This document shows, piece by piece, positions 23,001 to 36,462 of a stretch of DNA of 64,000 nt. Position 1 is the first letter of the stretch, and every line of letters starts with the position of its first letter. A program made the position numbers and the translations under genes. The notes beneath the pieces were generated by a model. That model had not been told where the DNA came from and searched no databases. It saw nothing but the letters and a program-made list of their open reading frames with translations. The stretch is from assembly GCA_018398815.1 (NCBI GenBank), contig CM031604.1, forward strand, positions 52,332,835 through 52,396,834, written 5' to 3'. This DNA comes from Conus ventricosus. Lineage: Eukaryota > Mollusca > Gastropoda > Neogastropoda > Conidae.

Positions 23001-26000
23001 TCAATCCGGATCTCGGCCAAGCATGTTCCTGGGAAGATCAACATTCTCGCGGACTCCCTCAGCAGGTCGCCATGGTTCTTCCCTCAGAAGGGACTCTCGC
23101 CACTCGATCCTAGAACCTCTTGGACTGTATGGTTCAAACCAAGGTGGACCTGTTCGCCACCCGGTTCAACCACCGTCTCCACTGTATGTCTCCCAGTTCC
23201 GGATCCGGCAGCGTGGGCCGTGGACGCCCTGTCCACCCCTTGGTCCGGCCTGACGGGCTATGCCTTTCCCCGTTCCCCATTCGGGGAAAGGTTCTCCGCA
23301 AGGCAAGGGAAGATGCAGCCACGCTTATTCTGGTGGCTCCACGCTGGCCGGCCCAAGCATGGTTTCCGGAACTTTTTAAAACTGTCGCACGTGCCCCCGT
23401 ACTGCTCCCCTTTAAAAAGGCAAGGTCCCTGCCCAGCCGCGGTCAGGCATTCCACACGGCAATCCAAAACGTGCGCATCTTCACGCCTGGATACTGTGCG
23501 GGACGCGCTGCCCTGCCGAGGCCCCCTTCCCAGCGGTAATCGGCCTTGTGGAACATGCCACAGGTCAGGCACCCAAAGTGTCTATAGTGTCCACTGGAAT
23601 GGCTGGCTATCTTGGTGGCTCCAGCCACGCAGTATCACCTCATTCTCCTTCTCAATGCCAATTGGCGAACTACCTAGCCTTTCTGTCATCGGAGAGAAAT
23701 CTTTCAGCCTCCTCTGTTAAGGTTCACAGGGCGGCTATTTCCACCACTATCCGCCAGTTAGGGGGCCCCTCCTTCGGGGACGACCCTCTTCTGGGGATTG
23801 GTCAGAGAGCGGCCCTACAGGAGGCCCGATGCCCCCGCCGTGTCCCGCGGGGGATCCTTTTCTTAGTCCTCTCCTCCCTCAGGCCCCCCCCTTACGACCC
23901 CAAATCCGGGAGTGTTCTCTGAAATTCCTTTCCTTCAAAACAGCCTTTCTCGTTTCCCTGGCCTCAGGGAGGCGCTGCAGTGAGGTCCACGCCCTTAGTG
24001 GCCTGCCTAGGGGCGTCGCTTTCCGAAAACCCGGGTGGCTCGATATCCTTCGCCTCCTCCCAGAGTTTTTAGCGAAAAAACCCGTTGCCAGGTTCTTCTT
24101 CCCCGACCATCTCCATTCTTCCTCCACTTCTATTCTCCCCCCCCGGACGACGAAGACCGCACTCTCTGTCTGGTTCGCGCTTTGCGGGATATAGGAAACG
24201 CACGAAATCTTCTCGTTCCAAGCAGCGCCACCTGTTCTCTCTTACAACGAAGGTTTTAAGGAGGACATCAGGCGCTCTTCAATCTCTCGATGGCTGAGAA
24301 AAGTCATTAAAGCTGCGTACGCGAGACCTGAAGGGGGTTTGGTGTTTTCTCACCCAGACCTCATGAGATTAGGGCAGGGCGACTTCGCTGGCAGTAGCTC
24401 ATAATGCCAGCATTCAGGGTGGCTAGATGCCGCATATTGGCGGTCCCCTGGCACCTTCATCAAATTCTACCTCGCGACGTTTCTCGTCTGCGTGATTTAT
24501 GGTCTAGGGGCATCGCATCAGCTGTGGTGGCGCAACATTCCATCTCCGCCACACGATCGCCCTTCTTGCTCCCCCAGGCGGTAACCAGGTGAGCCCTCCT
24601 TCCAGGTAGGCGACTCTGCATTGTGAGCCACGGTATAGTAGTGTTAATTAAAAGGAAATTTTTATTCTAAAATTACGTTTAATCTAACATACTTACCGTG
24701 GCTCACGCAGAGACCCTCCCTAACCTCCCGCCTTCCTGGTTCCATCAGGAGTTCTCAGTCAGGTTTTAATATACCTCGAAAAGAGGGCTGTTCTGAGCAT
24801 GCGCGAGGCACGAGCCCTTTCAGGGTTTTGTTGTCCGTACGGACTTTATTGTAACGGGGCAGGGATTTGCAAATTGCTGCCGCTTATTGCTTAGTGAGCC
24901 ACGGGAAGTATGTTAGATTAAACGTAATTTAGAATGAAAATTTCCTATCTTTGTCAATGCAAACCCTTCCGTGGCACGTCCCCCCTGAACGCGCCCCAAA
25001 AAAGAAAAAACCCGGCAGGCCACATGCCACACGCACAGAGCTCACAAAGCCTACACACTACAATATATAACACCGGTGGCGTGCCCAGGTTTTTACCCCC
25101 AGAGAGCGTTTTAGCTTGAAACAAGTTTGTAGGTTTTTAATTCTTCCTTTTTAAAATCCTATTTTAAACTGGTATATATTATATTTTTATAATATAATAT
25201 ATATAATTATATATATATATAATTATATATTATATTTTGTTGATAATATTAAAAAAGGGAAAGCTAAAATTCACATCTACAAATTTGTTTCGAGCGTGTT
25301 GCGCTGTCATCAGGGTGGCCCTCGGGTTTTCCCACCCCCGATGTTATATAGCGTGTGGGGTCCGTTTGCGGGTGTTTGCACGTGCGGGTTGGCTGCACGT
25401 GTTTTTGGGGGCTTTCAGGTTTTTGTTTTGGATGTGTCACTAACAACGATTCCATTTATGCCTGCAGTTGTTTACAATTTCTGTTTTGGTGTTTAGAGTT
25501 GCTAAGTGTGGTTTGCATAGTATAACCATTTTCAGTTAAACATAGGTTGCACCTTTTTGAAAAAATTGCTGTATGGTGATGCTCTTTTTATGATTTTCCA
25601 AATATATTTTAGCTTTTTTTGCGTCTTAAGTTCCAGATATATTTGCTCAGTTCTGTTGGTTTTATATTTTTCTTTTTTAAATGACTGTTTGTGGTTTGCA
25701 TATCTGGTTTTTTAAGTGGTTTTCAGTGATCCCTATGTATGTTTCTTTTCATTTTCTGATGTCACAGTAGCCCGGTATACAATGTTGCTGTTGAAGCATT
25801 TGTTTTTTTAGTGGGGACTGCTCCTTTCTGGTGCAATTGCAAGATTTCCTTTCTTCACCTTTCTTTTCTGTGTTTTATTTTTTTTGTTGGATGCGTCAAT
25901 CAGGTTTTGAGGTTTGGGCATACAGGTACGATAGTTTGACAGTGTTTTTGTTAAATATTTTGGACAATTTGGTTCTTTTGGAAATGAAGTTGTTAGGATT

Positions 26001-26662
26001 CTAAAGAATTCTTTCCCTAGTTCGTTTTGACTTTTCCCCTCGTATGGGGGATTATACCATATGATTTTTCTTTTCCTATTTTTCTTGCTTTAAATTTGTG
26101 TTGTTGTATATATATATATAAAAGCCCTGATGTGGGCCTTTGCGGTCGGCTGGGCTTTAAAACAACATTATTTTATATATATACATATTATATATATATA
26201 TTTTAATATATATATATGTTGTGTGGGTGTGTGTGTGTGTGTGTGTGGGGTGTGTGTGTGAAATAACAAGATTTCATATGTTTCACTGGTTCCCCACCCC
26301 GGACTTCATTTCAAAGCTTTGGCCTTTTGTTTTGGCTTGGTCACTGGACAGACAAGATATATGACAAAAATTATATATATGTATGTGTATATATATATAT
26401 ATATATATATGAAAAATATATATATATAAATATATATATATATAAAATCAGAGTTAAAAGCCCTTAGAATGTTAAAAGTGCTCGACCCCTGTGGGAGCGA
26501 ATACCAGTTTAAAGTACGGTTTTTAAAAAGGAAGAATTAAAAAACCTACAGGCCTGTTTCAAGCTAAAACGCTCTCGTCACGAGAGCGTTTTAGCTTGAA
26601 ACAGGCCTTAGTTTTTTAATTCTTCATTTTAAAACCGTATTTTTAAACTGGTATAATATATA

Positions 26663-26701
<39 letters not shown>

Positions 26702-29700
26702 CAATGATTAAAAGCAAATTTAAAACCGGGACTACAAATTTTTTTCGAGGTCTTTCCTCTCTTCAGATCCCGTGCCAATCCCCTGCCTATGACCTCGATC
26801 GTATATATGTGTTTGGATGTGAACTGTAGTCCAGTTGGGTTGTGTTGCACGTGTTGTGCGAGGGGGGCCCTGTTTGGGGTAAAATCTTTCTTTATTGAGT
26901 ATGAGGGGTTGTGGTGCAAAGTGTTGTGCAAGGGGGGGGCCCTGTTAGGGTTGTAAGTCTTTCTTTCTCATTTATATGAGGGGTCCTATCAGGGTTGCTA
27001 TTTTTTACTTGTTGATAAAAATTTCCTTTTGTGCCTGCAACTGTCTACGTTTCAACTCTTGTGTTCAATGTAGCCATACTAGGTTTGCATAGAATCACCA
27101 CTTTTCTGTTGTGCACAAAATTACATCTCTTTGTGCTATTATTGTAGTGCTGCTTTTCTGATTATTTTCCATGTGATTTAAAATCTGTATTCTTTCTTAA
27201 GATCCCATATATGTTTACTTAATTCGTTTGGTGTTTGTATTTTTCATACTTAAAAGATTGCTTGTGATTGGCGTACCTGGCTTTAAATTTGTTTTCTGTG
27301 ATCCCATGTAATGTCTCTTTGCCTCTTTTCGTTGTCACAGTGGTTTTGGGAAAACGATGTTGTCTGAGAGACATTTGGGTTTTTCAGAGGCATTGCTCTT
27401 TGATTGTGCAATTGCAAGTTTTTCCCTTTTCACCCTCGTTTTTGACGTTGGTTTTCTTTTTGTTTGAAGCATAATTATTTTTTTAAATTTTGGGATACAA
27501 GAGAAGATAGTTTGATGTGTTCTTGTTGAATATTTTGAAAAAGTTTATGGTCTTTCTGGAACGTTTTTGTTAGTATTTTGAAGAATTTCCTTTGCCAATG
27601 TTGGTTTTCACTCTACCATCATATGGTGGGGTTTTACCAGGTTATTTTCCTCTTCTGTTTTTCTTCTGCTTCCAGTGGTACTTTCAGGTTCATATTTCAA
27701 CTTGTAGTTGTGTCCACTTTTCAACAGTGCTTCTTGGTAGTCCGTTGCTGCATCGTTTAATATTTCTTCGTTGCAGGAAAGGTTGGGGTAACCCCTTGTT
27801 TATCCCTTGTGGTATCGTTTTATGATTGTTGGTGGGTGGTTATCATGGAATTTTTCATAGAATGTGTAAACATTGGGTTTTTTGTATGGTCGTATTGGTT
27901 TTTTTTAAATCTAGTGTTACATCCAAGTAGTTGACTACTTTTTGTTGCTTCTATTGTAATTTTTAAGTTGTGGATTTGGAACAATTTTCATAGCTCTTTT
28001 TTTTTATTCTCTACCTCTCTAGGTGTATTGTCCAGTGCCGCCAATCCGTCGTCTCTGTACAGCCCCAAATCTATGCCCAAGTAGTTTGTGCATTTTTGAC
28101 AATAGTAACAGGCCCACTATCCGCAGTTTCTGCACCATCATATGAACCCATTTGTAACTCAAAAATCGAATTAAATCTGTTTTTTTCATGTAAGGCTCCT
28201 TTTTATTATACAACACTGTTTTTTTGTGTGGAATATGATTTCCAATTCTGAATTTGTTATCTCAGTATATTTGGTAGTAAATTCCAAAGCTTTCCTGAGC
28301 AATTCTTCATTGATGGATGGGTAAAAATCTACAATGTCGAATGCGATAAAGGGTTTTTCTGTTTGTTTGTTTAATTTTTGGGAAACCCTTGCACCCCCTC
28401 ATGATATTTTTCCAAAGGTTCAGTTCAAGATTTGATTTGGCATCAGCTACTATTTTTTCTAAGGATTTGCTTGCTTACTCTTCCTAGTTCAGATTTTGTT
28501 GGGGGTTGATCAGTCTACATGAGGGGTTTGTTTTGAAAATTAAGTTTATGATCTTTGAGTGTTATAAATTTATAACACTCAAAGATCATAAACTTAATTT
28601 TCAAAAAAAACCCCTCATGTAGACTGATCAACCCCACAAATCTGAACTAGGAAGAAATAAGCAAGCAATCCTAGAAAAAATAGTAGCTGATGCCAAATCA
28701 AAACTTGAACTGAAACCCTTTGGAAAAATATCATGAGGTGGTGCAGTGGTTCCAAAAATTAAACAAACAAAACAGAACAACCTTATCGCATTCGACATTG
28801 TGGATTTTTACCCATCCATCAATGAAAAAATTGCTCAGGAAAGCTTTGGAATTTACTACCAAATATACTGAGATAACAAATTCAGAATTGGAAATCATAT
28901 TCCACACAAAAAAAAAACAGTGTTGTATAATAAAAAGGAGCCTTACATGAAAAAAACAGATTTTAATTCGACTTTTGACGTTACAATGGGTTCATATGAT
29001 GGTGCAGAAACATGCGAGATAGTGGGCCTGTTACTATTTTCAAAATGCACAAAAATACTTGGGCTAGAGTTGGCTGTACAGAGACGACGATTGGCGGCAA
29101 CCCGGACAATACACCTAGAGAGGTAGAGAATAAAAAGAAAGAGCTATGTAAATTGGGTTCCAAAATCACAACTTAAAAATTACAATAGAAGCCAACAAAA
29201 AAGAGTCAACTACTTGGATGTAACACTAGATTTAAACAAAAACAATACAGACCCTACAAAAAACCCAATGATACACCATTATATGTAAATTCCATGAGTA
29301 AAACCCCCCACCAACAATCATAAAAACGATACCACAAGGGATAAACAAGAGGTTATCCAACCTTTCCCGCCAACGAAGAAATATTCAACGATGCAGCAAC
29401 GTACCAAGAAGCACTGTTGAAAAGTGGACACAAAATACAAGTTGAAATATGAACCTGAAAGTACCACTGGGAAGCAGGAAGAAAAACAGAAAGAGGAAAA
29501 TAACCTGGTTTCAACCCACCATATGATGGTAGAGTGAAAACAACATTGGCAAAGAATTCTTCAAAATACTAACAGAATCGTTCCAGAAAGACCATAAACT
29601 TTTCAAAATATTCAACAAGAACACTATCAAACTATCTTACTCTTGTATGCCCAAAACTTAAAAAAATAATTGATGCTTCAAACAAAAGAAAACCAACGTC

Positions 29701-32287
29701 AAAAAAAGAGGGTGACAAAAGGAAAACTTGCAATTGCACAATCAAAGAGCAATGCCCTCTGAACAACCATGTCTCTCTGACAACATCGTAAAACCAAGCC
29801 ACTGTGACACGAAAGAGGCAAAGAGACATACATAGGGATCACAGAAAACCCAAAATTTAAAGCCAGGTACGCCAATCACAAGCAATCTTTTAAGTATGAA
29901 AAAAACAAACACCAAACAGAATTAAGTAAACATATATGGGATCTTAAGAAAAAAAATACAGATTTTAAACATCACATGAAAATAATCAGAAAAGCAGCAG
30001 CATACAATAATAGCACAAAGAGATGTAATTTGTGCACACAGAAAAGTGGATGATTCATGCAAACCTAGATGGCTACATTGAACACAAGAGTTGAAATCGT
30101 AGACAGTTGCAGGCACAAAAGGAAATTTTTATCAACAAGTATTAAAAAAGCAACCCTGATAAGGACCCCTCATACTCAAAAGAGAAAGAAAGACTTACAA
30201 CCCTAACAGGGCCCCCCCCCCTTGCACAACACGTCAACACCCCTCATACTCAATAAAGAAAGACTTACAACCCTAACAGGGCCCCCCCGCACAACACGTG
30301 CAACACAACCCAACTGGACTACAGTTCACAATCCAAACACATATATACGATCGAGGTCCCGTAGCAGGGGATTGGCACGGGATCTGAAAAGAGGAAAGAC
30401 CTCGAAACAAATTTGTAGTCCCGGTTTTAAGATTTGCTTTTAATCATTGTTTTAGCTGCTCCCGCATGGTTGAGCACTTTTTCAAAAAAAAGCCGGAAAA
30501 TATACTCCAAGCTATATATATATATATATATATATAATAAATAAAATATAAAATATAATATATATATATGAATATAACCAAAGAGCCTAAATGATTTTAA
30601 AAAGGTGCTCGACCCTTGGGGAGCACATTTTTCAATGATGTTAAAAAGGAAGGTTAAAAAAAATCGAGGTTAAAACTCTACAAAATTTTTTTCGAGCTTG
30701 CTGCGCTGTCATCAGGATCCTGATGACAGCGCAGCAAGCTCGAAAAAAATTTGTAGAGTTTAACCTCGAGTTTTTAACCTTCCTTTTAACATCATTGACA
30801 TATATATATTATATATTATATATATATAATATATACACACACTTATAGTGTGTTGGGATGTATACACCTGATGTGGCCCTTTGCGGTCGGCTGGGCTATA
30901 AGCAACATTAACTTTTTCTTATGTATGCCTGTATAAATTCCCCTCCTTTTCAGAAATGTTTACTGATGGTTCAAAGTCCCAAGATGGAGTGGCTTGTGCA
31001 GCCTATTGCCAGGTGTCCTTCTCAGATATTATCAAAACATATTCCGTCAGATACTTCTGTTTACTCTGATGAATTTACAGCTTTTGTTCTAGACTGAAGA
31101 TAATCTCTTATTAAAACAGGATTTTCTTATTTAATTTTGTCTGATTCGCTGTCAGCTTTGGAGGCCATAGCTGGCCGTAACCTCCATTTCCTGAACTTCA
31201 AAATTTTTTAAAAACTTTTACCTCGTTGAAAGCAGAAGGTCACAACATTGTTCTTGCTTGGGTTCCCGGTCATGTTGGCAATGGGGGAATGAAATGGCTG
31301 ATCGTTTGGCCAACAATGCCACAATTAGGAAACAGATAGATCTAAAACTGAAAGTTAATGATTTTGGCTGATTGTTTGGCCAAAAATGCCACAATTAGGA
31401 AAAAAGATAGATCTAAAACTGAAGTTAATGATTATGTCGAGGTCAGAACTAAAACTGAAAGTTAATGATTATGTCAGTTTACCTCGGCAGGAGGACTGAA
31501 ATACACAGAGGGATAACAAAATTTTCCAGAACCATCCAAACCTAAAAGAGTTTCCTCTCAGCAACCTCTTGTTGGTTGGAAAGAAGAAAAAGTTTTATGC
31601 CGCTGTACTCTGGCCATTCGATTTTTAAACTATCATACCTTTTACAGAGTGAAGAAGCTCTGCAGTGCATTCCATGTCATGTACCACTCACAATGAAACA
31701 TATTCTTTTAGAGTGTTGGGACTTGCATGACGTGAGACACAAACATTTTACAGCAATCCATGAAAACTTTGTTCAGAGATGTTCCACGTGATGTGATTTA
31801 TTATTTCTGGGAAAGAGGAAATTTTTAACATTTTGTTATTATTGATTGAATTTTTTTGTGGGGTTGTGTGTGTGGGGTGTGTGTTGGGGTGTGAAATAAC
31901 AGATTCATATGTTTCACTGGTTCCTCACAGGGACTTCATTTCAAAGCTTGGCCTTTTGTTTTGGCTTGGTCACTGGACAGACAAGATAATGACAAAATTA
32001 TATATATGTATGTGTATATATATATATATATTAATATGTATATATATATTATATATATATATATATATTAAAATCAGAGTTAAAAAGCCACTTAGAATGT
32101 TAAAAGTGCTCGACCATGTAGGGAGCGACATACCAGTTTAAAGTACGGTTTTAAAATGGAAGAATTAAAAAACTACAGGCCTGTTTCAAGCTAAAACGCT
32201 CTCGTCCACGGAGAGCGTTTTAGCTTGAAACAGGCCTGTAGGTTTTTTAATTCTTCCATTTTAAACCGTATTTTAAACTGGTATATA

Positions 32288-32318
<31 letters not shown>

Positions 32319-35300
32319 ATATATAATATAAAACAATGATTAAAAGCAAATCTTAAAACCGGGACTACAAATTTGTTTCGAGGTCTTTCCTCTCTTCAGA
32401 TTCCCGTGCCAATCCCCTGCTACTGACCTCGATCGTATATATGTGTTTGGATTGTGAACTGTAGTCCAGTTGGGTGTGTGCACGTGTTGTGCGAGGGGGG
32501 CCCTGTTAGGGTTGTAAGTCTTTCTTTATTGGTTATGAGGGGTTGTGTTGCACGTGTTGTGCAAGGGGGGGGCCCTGTTAGGGTTGTAAGTCTTTCTTTC
32601 TCTATTGAGTATGAGGGGTCCTATCGGGTTGCTATTTTACTTGTTGATAAAATTTCCTTTTGTGCCTGCAACTGTCTACGATTTCAACTCTTGTGTTCAA
32701 TGTAGCCATACTAGGTTTGCATAGAATCATCCACTTTTCTGTTGTGCACAAATTACATCTCTTTGTGCTATTATTGTATGCTGCTGCTTTTCTGATTATT
32801 TTCCATGTGATGTTAAAATCTGTATTTTCTTTCTTAAGATCCCATATATGTTTACTTAATTCTGTTTGGTGTTTGTATTTTTCATACTTAAAAGATTGCT
32901 TGTGATTGGCGTACCTGGCTTTAAATTTGTTTTCTGTGATCCCTATGTATGTCTCTTTGCCTCTTTCGTTGTCACAGTGGCTTGGTATACGATGTTGTCA
33001 GAGAGACATTGGTTGTTCAGAGGGCATTGCTCTTTGATTGTGCAATTGCAGTTTTCCGTTTGTCACCCTCGTTTTTGACGTTGGTTTTCTTTTTGTTTGA
33101 AGCATCAATATTTTTTTAAGATTTGGCATACAAGAGTAAGATAGTTGATAGTGTTCTTGTTGATATTTTGAAAAGTTTATGGTCTTTTGGAACGATTCTG
33201 TTAGTATTTTGAAGAATTTCTTTGCCAATGTTGGTTTTCACTCTACCATCATATGGTGGGTTGTACCAGGTTATTTTCCTCTTTCTGTTTTTCTTCTGCT
33301 TCCAGTGGTACTTTCAGGTTCATATTTCAACTTGTAGTTGTGTCACTTTTCAACAGTGCTTCTTGGTAGTCCGTTGCTGCATCGTTGGAATATTTCTTCG
33401 TTGCAGGAAAGGTTGGATAACCTCTTGTTTATCCCTTGTGGTATCGTTTTTATGATTGTTGGTGGGTGGTTACTCATGGAATTTACATAGAATGGTGTAT
33501 CATTGGGTTTTTTGTATGGTCTGTATTGGTTTTTGTTTAAATCTAGTGTTACATCCAAGTAGTTGACTACTTTTTTGTTGGCTTCTATTGTAATTTTTAA
33601 GTTGTGATTTTGGAACAATTTACATAGCTCTTTCTTTTATTCTCTACCTCTCTAGGTGTATTGTCCAGTGCCGCCAATCCGTCGTCTCTGGTACAGCCCA
33701 AATCTATGCCCAAGTAGTTTGTGCATTTTTGACAATAGTAACAGGCCCACTATCTCGCATGTTTCTGCACCATCATATGAACCCATTGTAACGTCAAAAG
33801 TCGAATTAAATCTGTTTTTTTCATGTAAGGCTCCTTTTTATTATACAACACTGTTTTTTTTGTGTGGAATATGATTTCCAATTCTGAATTTGTTATCTCA
33901 GTATATTTGGTAGTAAAATTCCAAAGCTTTCCTGAGCAATTCTTCATTGATGGATGGGTATAAATTCTACAATGTCGAATGCGATAAAGGTTGTTCTGTT
34001 TTGTTTTGTTTAATTTTTGGAACCATTGCACCACTCATGAGTATTTTTCCAAAGTTCAGTTCAAGATTTGATTTGGCATCAGCTACTATTTTTCTAGGAT
34101 TTGCTTGCTTACTCTTCCTAGTTAGATTTTGTGGGGTTGATCAGTCTACATGAGGGGTTGTTTTGAAAATTAAGTTTATGATCTTTGAGTGTTATAAATT
34201 TATAACACTCAAAGATCATAAACTTAATTTTCAAAACAACCCCTCATGTAGACTGATCAACCCCACAAAATCTGAACTAGAAGAGTAAGCAAGCAAATCC
34301 TAGAAAAATAGTAGCTGATGCCAAATCAAATCTTGAACTGAACCTTTGGAAAAATACTCATGAGGTGGTGCAGTGGTTCAAAAATTAAACAAACAAAACA
34401 GAACAACCTTTATCGCATTCGACATTGTGGATTTTTACCCATCCATCAATGAAGAATTGTCAGGAAAGCTTTGGAATTTACTACAAATATACTGAGATAA
34501 CAAATTCAGAATTTGGAAATCATATTCCACACAAAAAAAAAACAGTGTTGTATAATTAAAAAGGAGCCTTACATGAAAAAAACAAGATTTTAATTCGACT
34601 TTTGACGTTTACAATGGGTTCATATGATGGTGCAGAAACATGCGAGATAGTGGGCCTGTTACTATTGTCAAAAATGCACAAACTACTTGGGCATAGAGTT
34701 GGGCTGTACAGAGACGGACGGATTGGCGGCACTGGACAATACACCTAGAGAGGTAGAGAATAAAAAGAAAGAGCTATGTAAATTGTTCCAAAATCACAAC
34801 TTAAAAATTACAATAGAAGCCAACAAAAAAGTAGTCAACTACTTGGATGTAACACTAGATTTAAACAAAAACCAATACAGACCATACAAAAAACCCAATG
34901 ATACACCATTATATGTAAATTCCATGAGTAACCACCCACCAACAATCATAAAAACGATACCACAAGGGATAAACAAGAGGTTATCCAACCTTTCCTGCAA
35001 CGAAGAAATATTCAACGTTGCAGCAACGGACTACCAAGAAGCACTGTTGAAAAGTGGACACAAACTACAAGTTGAAATATGAACTAGAAAGTACCACTGG
35101 AAGCAGGAAGAAAAACAGAAAGAGGAAAATAACCTGGTACAACCCACCATATGATGGTAGAGTGAAAACCAAATTGGCAAAGAATTCTTCAAAATACTAA
35201 CAGAATCGTTCCAGAAAGACCATAAACTTTTCAAAATATTCAACAAGAACACTATCAAACTATTCTTACTCTTGTATGCCAAATCTTAAAAAAATAATTG

Positions 35301-36431
35301 ATGCTTCAAACAAAAAGAAAACCAACGTCAAAACGAGGGTGACAAAGGAAAAACTTGCAATTGCACAATCAAAGAGCAATGCCCTCTGAACAACCAATGT
35401 CTCTCTGACAACATCGTATACCAAGCCACTGTGACAAAGAAAAGAGGCAAAGAGACATACATAGGGATCACAGAAAACAAATTTAAAGCCAGGTAGCCAA
35501 TCACAAGCAATCTTTTAAGTATGAAAAATACAAACACCAAACAGAATTAAGTAAACATATATGGGATCTTAAGAAAGAAAATACAGATTTAACATCACAT
35601 GGAAAATAATCAGAAAAGCAGCAGCATACAATAATAGCACAAAGAGATGTAATTTGTGCACAACAGAAAAGTGGATGATTCTATGCAAACCTAGTATGGC
35701 TACATTGAACACAAGAGTTGAAATCGTAGACAGTTGCAGGCACAAAAGGAAATTTTTATCAACAAGTATAAAATAGCAACCCTGATAGGACCCCTCATAC
35801 TCATAGAGAAAGAAAGACTTACAACCCTAACAGGCCCCCCCCCCTTGCACAACACGTGCAACACAACCCTATACTCAATAAAGAAAGACTTACAACCCTA
35901 CAGGGCCCCCCCCCCGCACAACACGTGCAACACAACCCAACTGGACTACAGTTCACAATCCAAACACATATATACGATCGAGGTCAGTAGCAGGGGATTG
36001 GCACGGGATCTGAAGAGAGGAAAGGACCTCGAAACAAATTTGTAGTCCCGGTTTTAAGATTTGCTTTTAATCATTGTTTTAGCTGCTCCCGCATGGTTGA
36101 GCACTTTTTCAAAAAAAGCCGGAAAATATACTACCAAGCTATTATATATATATATATATATTATATATATATATATTATATATATATATTATATATATGA
36201 ATATAACCAAGAGCCTAAATGATTTTAAAAGTGCTCGACCCCTTGGGGAGCAACATTTGTCAATGATGTTAAAAAGGAAGGTTAAAACTCGAGGTTAAAA
36301 CTCTACAAATTTGTTTCGAGCTTGCTGCGCTGTCATCAGGATCCTGATGACAGCGCAGCAAGCTCGAAACAAATTTGTAGAGTTTTAACCTCGAGTTTTA
36401 ACCTTCCTTTTTAACATCATTGACATATATA

Positions 36432-36462
<31 letters not shown>

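Larger units (their letters stand above)
19277..24945 (+). mobile_element. DIRS-like retrotransposon, near full length but broken
   Basis: Structure: left inverted terminal repeat (about 19277-19440), gag-like region, RT, RNase H, tyrosine recombinase, an internal complementary region (about 24595-24740) and the right terminal repeat (about 24775-24945), which is the inverse of the left one. Inverted ends, an internal complementary region and a tyrosine recombinase instead of a DDE integrase define DIRS elements. It lies inside the PLE arm with no target duplication, as expected for a recombinase-based insertion. It is GC-rich (C-rich on the + strand), unlike the AT-rich flanks. Frameshifts, several at homopolymers, break every ORF. 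Confidence 0.88.
26215..31850. repeat. Tandem 5.63-kb unit, copy 1
   Basis: Everything here recurs in the same order at 31855-37490: TG microsatellite, TATGTTTCACTGGTTCC block, mirrored hammerhead-like pair, PLE palindrome, second hammerhead pair, LINE tail, LINE RNase H. The palindrome axis is at 28568/28569 here and 34198/34199 in copy 2, an offset of 5630. Copy 1 has many single-base indels, mostly in homopolymers, relative to copy 2. Confidence 0.9.
34199..36082 (+). mobile_element. PLE copy C, plus arm of palindrome, tandem copy 2
   Basis: Inverse of 32330-34198. RT at about 34380-35080 (frame 34687-35082 holds the YLDVTLDL and [17 protein letters not shown] blocks), GIY-YIG at about 35383-35600, then a 3' region and a hammerhead motif at 36004-36050. 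The element is 5'-truncated exactly at the palindrome axis. Confidence 0.85.

Noticed and set aside
19638..24600. Host multi-exon gene in the GC-rich island
   Set aside because: Motifs and inverted ends identify a DIRS-like element; breaks are frameshifts, not introns.
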